From Buxus sempervirens (lineage: Eukaryota; Streptophyta; Magnoliopsida; Buxales; Buxaceae), in assembly GCA_947561395.2 (NCBI GenBank), contig OX387193.1:35414255-35478254 (forward strand): DNA of 64,000 nucleotides, given 5' to 3'. Each line of letters begins with the position of its first letter. The first letter of the stretch is position 1. Positions 59,661 through 64,000 of the stretch are shown here, piece by piece. The notes below the pieces were generated by a model, which saw only the letters and a program-made list of their open reading frames with translations, was not told where the DNA came from and searched no databases. A program made the translations under genes and the position numbers.

Positions 59661-60834
59661 CGCGAAATCCGACTTTCGAGGATTTGGGGATTCTCTCAAA
59701 TCTCGATTGTTCTGGGTGTTTTTGGGCTCGAAATCACTCCTAGCATGTGTAGAAACTTACTACCTACAAAACCCCTCAAATAAAACTCTCCTATTGGCCC
59801 TAGAACTCGTTTTCACATCTCAACCCTAACATTCATCTAAACATACGAAAATGGCCGAAATCGTGAAATAAGGGTTGGGGTGGTATTGCTTACCTCTTGC
59901 AAACACTTAAGCAAGTTGTATAGCTCCTAAATCAACCCACGAACAGCTCCTTGCTCCCTTTTTGCCAATTCCACAAAGCTCCACACTCCAAACCCCAAAC
60001 GAGAATGGTTTTCCTTGGGTTCTTTCTTTCCTTCTGCTTGCCAACAACTCTTCTAGTGGGTTTGAAATGAATGGGGGGATGAAATGGGGAAGATGATGAG
60101 AAGGAGATGAAGAAAATGAGAGAGTGGGAGAGAGAGAAGAGAGGAAAAGGGTTTTGGTCGAATGGGGTGTTGATCGTGAATGGCATCCTTTGGCTTTTTC
60201 TCCACTTAAATCAAACTCTCTCCACTAGACACCCTTTTATTACGAGTTTGCCACTCCTCCTTATTTGCACATAACACCATCACTTAGCATATTTTATCTC
60301 ACTCTAGAGAATTTTATTTAACCAAATAGAAGTTGCCCACCTTCACAGGCTGCTAACAGCTCGGAACTCAGCCACTTTAATTGGCTTTAGGGTTGAGCTT
60401 CTCCAGCTTCACCTACACATCAAGCTCACTGATTAGGGTATGCTAGGGATATTGGAACGGGGTTTCACATAAGTAGTAACCCTTTTCTTTGCCAAACTTG
60501 CATGGTTTTATATTTAGACGAGAAACATGGTGTTCTTCAGATTTTTTATGATTGGGAAGCATGTTTGTAATGATTTTGATGAGTTTAGTTGTGATTTAAC
60601 GCACTTAAAAATAATAGTTGTTCATCATGTTCAGATTCTTATTTATTGTTATTTTCGAATGAAAAGTATGATCTTGATGATAAAAACTGGTTTAGTATTT
60701 ATTTGGAATGATTGGATATGCTTTGAGAATGGTTATAGATGTGGTAGAGTAGATTTTGAATAATGGAAATATGTTTTAGAAAAATAAATTGAAAAAATCG
60801 GAAAGTTGTTGAAAATTCAGGTTTTTTACGAATT

Positions 60835-61075
60835 TTAACAAGTGCCCAAGGTATGGCTCGAGCGCCCACTACGGCGCTATGTTATATGTTGGGTCACTCG
60901 ATATGAAGCTCGAGCTCCTAGTCAGGCACCTCTCCTATGTGTTATTTTTGGAAATTGAAACCCGAGAGTGAATTAGTCGAGCACCAGATGTTGCTCGAAT
61001 GTTGGAGCAAGCGACCAAACCCAGAAACCAAGGCTCAAGCATTGAGCGCCAGGTCGAGTGCCCAAGCCAGTTGTC
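60835..61075. repeat. ctcgagcgc/gagcgccc word block in K LTR
   Basis: tggctcgagcgccc, gaagctcgagctcc, attgagcgccaggtcgag: words related to those at 59455-59660 and 62985-63190. All three copies are subgroup V. Confidence 0.65.
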
Positions 61076-61584
61076 TGAAATTTAAGTTTTGATCTAGATT
61101 TTAAATATAAAATGATTTTTGGGCAAATCCAACTCATGTACCAAATAAGATTTAAGTGTTTTCGTTGGCCAAATAATTTTATATGATTTATTGAAGATAT
61201 TGGGTATGTTTTGATGGAATAGGTGGTTTAAGACTAGAATGGTGGACTTGAGGATTTAAAAATTATTTTTATCAATTCTACTTGATTTGAACGGTTTTCC
61301 AAGATGGTTTAAAATATATCTTGATCCTTGGAATTATTCAGATTTATATATAACAGTTTTTGGTATCTTGGTTGACAATTCCTTGTTTATAACATTAGGA
61401 AATTCTAAAGTAAATAGGATTATGTATGTGATGAAATACATTGGATTATGAGGTTTATCTTGTGGAAAGTACTTTTATTCTTGCAAATATTATTAAGCCA
61501 ATTATTGTTATACACGTGAGTCCTTATCGGTCATGTTCTTAGCCAACTAATATCACACGTTAGCCATTATCGAACGTGTCTTTA

Positions 61585-61850
61585 TGACACATCCCTGATC
61601 CTTATTATCAAGGATTAGTGATACAATAGTCATCAGTCTCTCTAAATGGTTTGCCCAAAATAAAGAAGCTGAAATCCCTGATTAATCACCTGATAGATCA
61701 TTTAATAACATGCAACAAAATACACAGCGGAATCTAAAATCTACGGTTGTGCAATTAGACTAAAGCAACACACCTAAACACATGATGTGAAATACATAAA
61801 CTGAGTCAAGGTGATAAAAGTTTCTATATACATGTCCAAAATGAGAACAA

Positions 61851-61912
<62 letters not shown>

Positions 61913-62115
61913 CTAATCAAGTTGTCTCTTCTCTTTTCTTTTCGCTCTCTCCCCAGGCCCCTGACCTGTAATATAAAATACTTAATGAGCAAATAGCCCA
62001 GTAAGGAAATCTGCTAGCAATGATAACTTAAGTATGCGATGAGAATAAAATAATGGACAATTTCATGGACAATAGAAAAGCCATCACATACCACGAGAAT
62101 TAGTAAGATGTTCTT
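61585..62115 (-). mobile_element. K-like LTR, minus strand, partial
   Basis: It starts TGACACATCCC after possible TSD cttta (61580-61584). It has the reversed LTR 3' module: gagcaaatagcccagtaagg near 61987. It is cut at 62116 by a plus-strand LTR, and its other end is outside the window. The family is inferred from position and edge only. Confidence 0.5.
61854..61908. repeat. (CT)n microsatellite, 55 bp
   Basis: About 27 perfect CT units. It gives rise to poly-Leu/Ser and poly-Arg/Glu frames that are not genes. It is the only long perfect microsatellite in the window. Confidence 0.97.
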
Positions 62116-62984
62116 TGTGAGACCCCAGATTCCTAGATAATTAGCAAACTCTAAACTGTGTAATTTATTGTGTAGATGAAGCTGGAGAAATCCAAATTTG
62201 AAGCCAGCCAAGTGGCTAAGTCTAGGCTCATCAGTAATATATGAAGGTAGGCATCCCTTCTATTTGAGCAATCCTTAGGATTATTAGATAATTTATTAAT
62301 GTAAGAAAGAATAGCTAAATGGTAATTTCATGTGCAGTGGAAGGAGTGGCAAGATGGTAAATCTTGGTGTCTTAAGGGAGAAGGGCAAAATTGGAATTTT
62401 CCTTAGAGCATTTGGAGGAAAATTTGCTAAGTATGGGAATGCGGGTTTTGCCCCATTTGTATGAACCTAACCCCATCCCTTCTCTTCTCCATATTCCCTC
62501 TTCTCCTCCACTCTCCTCTTCCACACTCTCCTCTCTACTCCCCATTCTCTCATCATCCATCTTGTTAATGAAGTGAGGGAAGAAACCCTTGCAAGAAAGG
62601 AAGAAGAAGAACAAAGAGGGATTTTCATTTGGGTGAGATTTGGTAAGGTTTGTGAAGAACCAACCAAGGAGCTCATCAAGTGCTATTTGTGGCTTGCTAT
62701 AGAAGCAAGGAGGCTTTCTTGTTTGCTTGCTAGAGGTAAGCAACACCCTCCCAACCTAGATTTTCGTTTTTCTCATTTTCGTATGCAATGTGGGAAAATT
62801 GGGGGTTTTTAGTAAACTTGATTATCTTTGCAAATAGGAGAGGGATTTGTTGGGGGTTTGATGAGTAATAGGTGACCACACATGCTAGAGACAATTTAGA
62901 GACCAAAAACCACAGAAAATAGTGAGATATGAAAAACCCTAGAAAATCACAAAATTCGGATTTTTCGCGACCTGAGAAATTTCT

Positions 62985-63190
62985 AGGGTGCCCGACAGAG
63001 CGCTCAAGCGCAATGTCGAGCGCCCGTTCAAAAATCTAGTTAAGGCGAGGTTGCTCGTTGGTGCTCGGGCACCCTATCGAGCGCCCCGCCTGTGTTTTTT
63101 TTTTAAAAAACCCAAGAGAGTTGAAGTTTGGCCTAAGCCGGGCGCCCAAACCAATGCTCGAGCAAGCACTCAGGCACCCATGCCCAGATT
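62985..63190. repeat. GC-rich word block (gagcgccc type)
   Basis: agcgctcaagcgcaatgtcg, gagcgcccg, tcgagcgccccg and ctcgagcaagcactcaggc: inverted words as at 60835-61075. Confidence 0.65.
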
Positions 63191-63589
63191 TGAGGATTTT
63201 TCAGATTTTAGAGCAAATCCAACTACGGATTGTTTTTATTTGAATCCAACCCATGTACAAGTAGGAGTTAGGTGTCTAGGAAGTGTACACATATGAATCA
63301 TCTCAAAATTCCAAATGACAAAGATTTTGGGTACGTTCTACTGAAATAGGATTCCTAGAGTTTACATTCTAGATTTTTATGGGAATGGGATAATTTGATT
63401 CTACCACTTAGAACACCTTCCAAATGATCCTTGGAAGTATAAAACTAAAGCCAAATTAAAGTTGTACATGTTTCCAAAGAGTTGGGGCCGAGGTTGCCCA
63501 AGTGAGGTGTGAAATGCAAGATTTAACTCCGTAAATATAACTTTTTGGTATTGATTATTCTTATAAGCAGGTGATCTATTTTAGGGCAT

Positions 63590-63700
63590 TGGCCCATTTG
63601 TTTGGCATGATATGAAGGGCATTAGCCCAGATATTGATATGTGTATGGAGGGCAGTGGCCCAGTTCCAAGACATGTTGTACGAAGGGCAGTGGCCCAAGA
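63590..63700 (+). repeat. Short tandem repeat gaagggcagtggccca
   Basis: Three to four units of 40-45 bp, each with gggca(g/t)tggccca. The reversed form in LTR 44145-60469 (58880-59050) shows the module belongs to subgroup V. Confidence 0.65.
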
Positions 63701-64000
63701 TTGACTTGGGTAAGGCCATGAGCTACCCTTGAGATTACACATGCATGGTTGACACATGGAATTGATTGAATGAGCACTTACATAATGAACAATCTTAAGT
63801 TATAGATCCATAAATTTAAGTAGGTATGTTTGTATATAATGCCATGACCTAGTGCTATTGTTCTTGTGTTACTGTATATTATTATATCATCCCGGCACCA
63901 AGCAACATCGATGGCCGATGCCCATTGCTACGGGGAATTGGCATGGATGCCTATACATCAAGGGTAATCGGCGTATAGATGCCTAACGTCAAGGGTAATC

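Larger units (their letters stand above)
44145..60469 (-). mobile_element. Solo K LTR (subgroup V), minus strand, outer level of a four-deep nest
   Basis: TSD taagt at 44140-44144 and 60470-60474. The edges read TGTCATGACCCGG and CGGGGTTTCACA. Own sequence is 44145-45142 and 58772-60469, about 2.7 kb. It contains a tandem array around ttcactaccccc, ggcca/ggccc word runs at 58880-59050, a word block at 59455-59660 and a donor-like GAG|GTAAGCAATACC near 59893 (minus). No clear TATA box, only AATAAAAG near 60238 on minus. Confidence 0.88.
43464..61584 (+). mobile_element. K LTR (subgroup V), plus strand, interrupted, start in the gap
   Basis: Pieces are 43464-44144 and 60475-61584. The first matches 35960-36660 and the second 36650-37250 of the other subgroup V copy. 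TATA box at 43969-43976. The insertion at 44145 lies exactly at the donor-like site (taagtagtaac at 60470). Word block at 60835-61075. The 3' end is cut by another LTR at 61585. Confidence 0.75.
62116..64000 (+). mobile_element. K-like LTR (subgroup V), plus strand, partial
   Basis: It starts TGTGAGACCCCAG after possible TSD ttctt (62111-62115). Donor-like TAGAG|GTAAGCAACACC with GT at 62736-62737 matches that of 44145-60469. Word block at 62985-63190. Repeats of gggcagtggccca at 63590-63700 match (in reverse) ggccactgccc near 59000. Its end is beyond the window. A 124-codon minus frame (62372-62746) crosses the leader and is not recognisable. Confidence 0.65.

Noticed and set aside
61774-61996. 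Frames with long Leu/Ser or Arg/Glu runs
   Set aside because: These come from the (CT)n microsatellite.
62372-62746. 124-codon minus-strand frame as a host gene
   Set aside because: It is low in complexity (Glu/Arg-rich from a CT-rich leader) and sits between an LTR edge and the donor-like site of a K-like LTR.

Overview
The window is a plant nuclear repeat region, most likely from a dicot. It is AT-rich and has no recognisable host gene, no rRNA or tRNA gene, and no intact open reading frame of a known family. Almost all of it consists of LTR-retrotransposon sequence inserted into other LTR-retrotransposon sequence. I could pair both ends of most insertions by eye, because the inner edge of each insertion carries TG...CA-type termini and a matching 5-bp target-site duplication (TSD).

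Two LTR families explain the layout. Family K has LTRs that read TGTAAAAYCC... to ...GCGTTACA, are 2.3-4.4 kb long, and belong to a Ty3/gypsy element resembling the Tekay/Del chromoviruses. One broken internal region (12003-19410, minus strand: gag, protease, start of reverse transcriptase, and an initiator-Met primer binding site directly next to an LTR end) ties the K sequences to this element. Family T has LTRs of 2.7-3.3 kb that read TGTARRCACCT... to ...GCGCACA on the element strand. Its primer-site motif starts TGGCGACTCC, which suggests the Tat/Ogre type.

Layout. 1-4482: 5' internal end and LTR of a T element (minus). 4483-9997: a second T internal region, split by a solo K LTR (6045-9157). 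9998-11995: part of the second T LTR turned into a 2-kb imperfect palindrome. 12003-19410: the broken gypsy element, split by a solo K LTR (12872-18236) that itself contains another (15124-17419). 19411 onward: the 5' LTR of that gypsy element, split by a solo LTR (20391-22774) and then by a plus-strand K LTR starting at 23323, which does not end in the window. Inside that LTR lie 23419-35931 (itself holding a T solo LTR and two K LTRs), 37503-41629, and a further stack that starts at 42433 and 42655, crosses a 200-N gap, and continues as LTRs at 44145-60469, 45143-58766, 48674-56215 and 51222-55609, nested in that order. The right end (60470-64000) returns to the older plus-strand LTR and holds two more that run out of the window.

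The repeated picture of LTR, no interior and a clean TSD means most copies are solo LTRs left by LTR-LTR recombination. The most interesting shared property is a set of modules kept in K LTRs whose other sequence has diverged: a TATA box, a splice-donor-like GTRAGTAGCA site 160-550 bp downstream, a GC-rich block of short inverted words, and an acceptor-like TTTTCAG site close to the 3' end. The GC-rich word block also occurs in the unrelated T LTRs. All family assignments rest on motif recognition by eye, not on database comparison.
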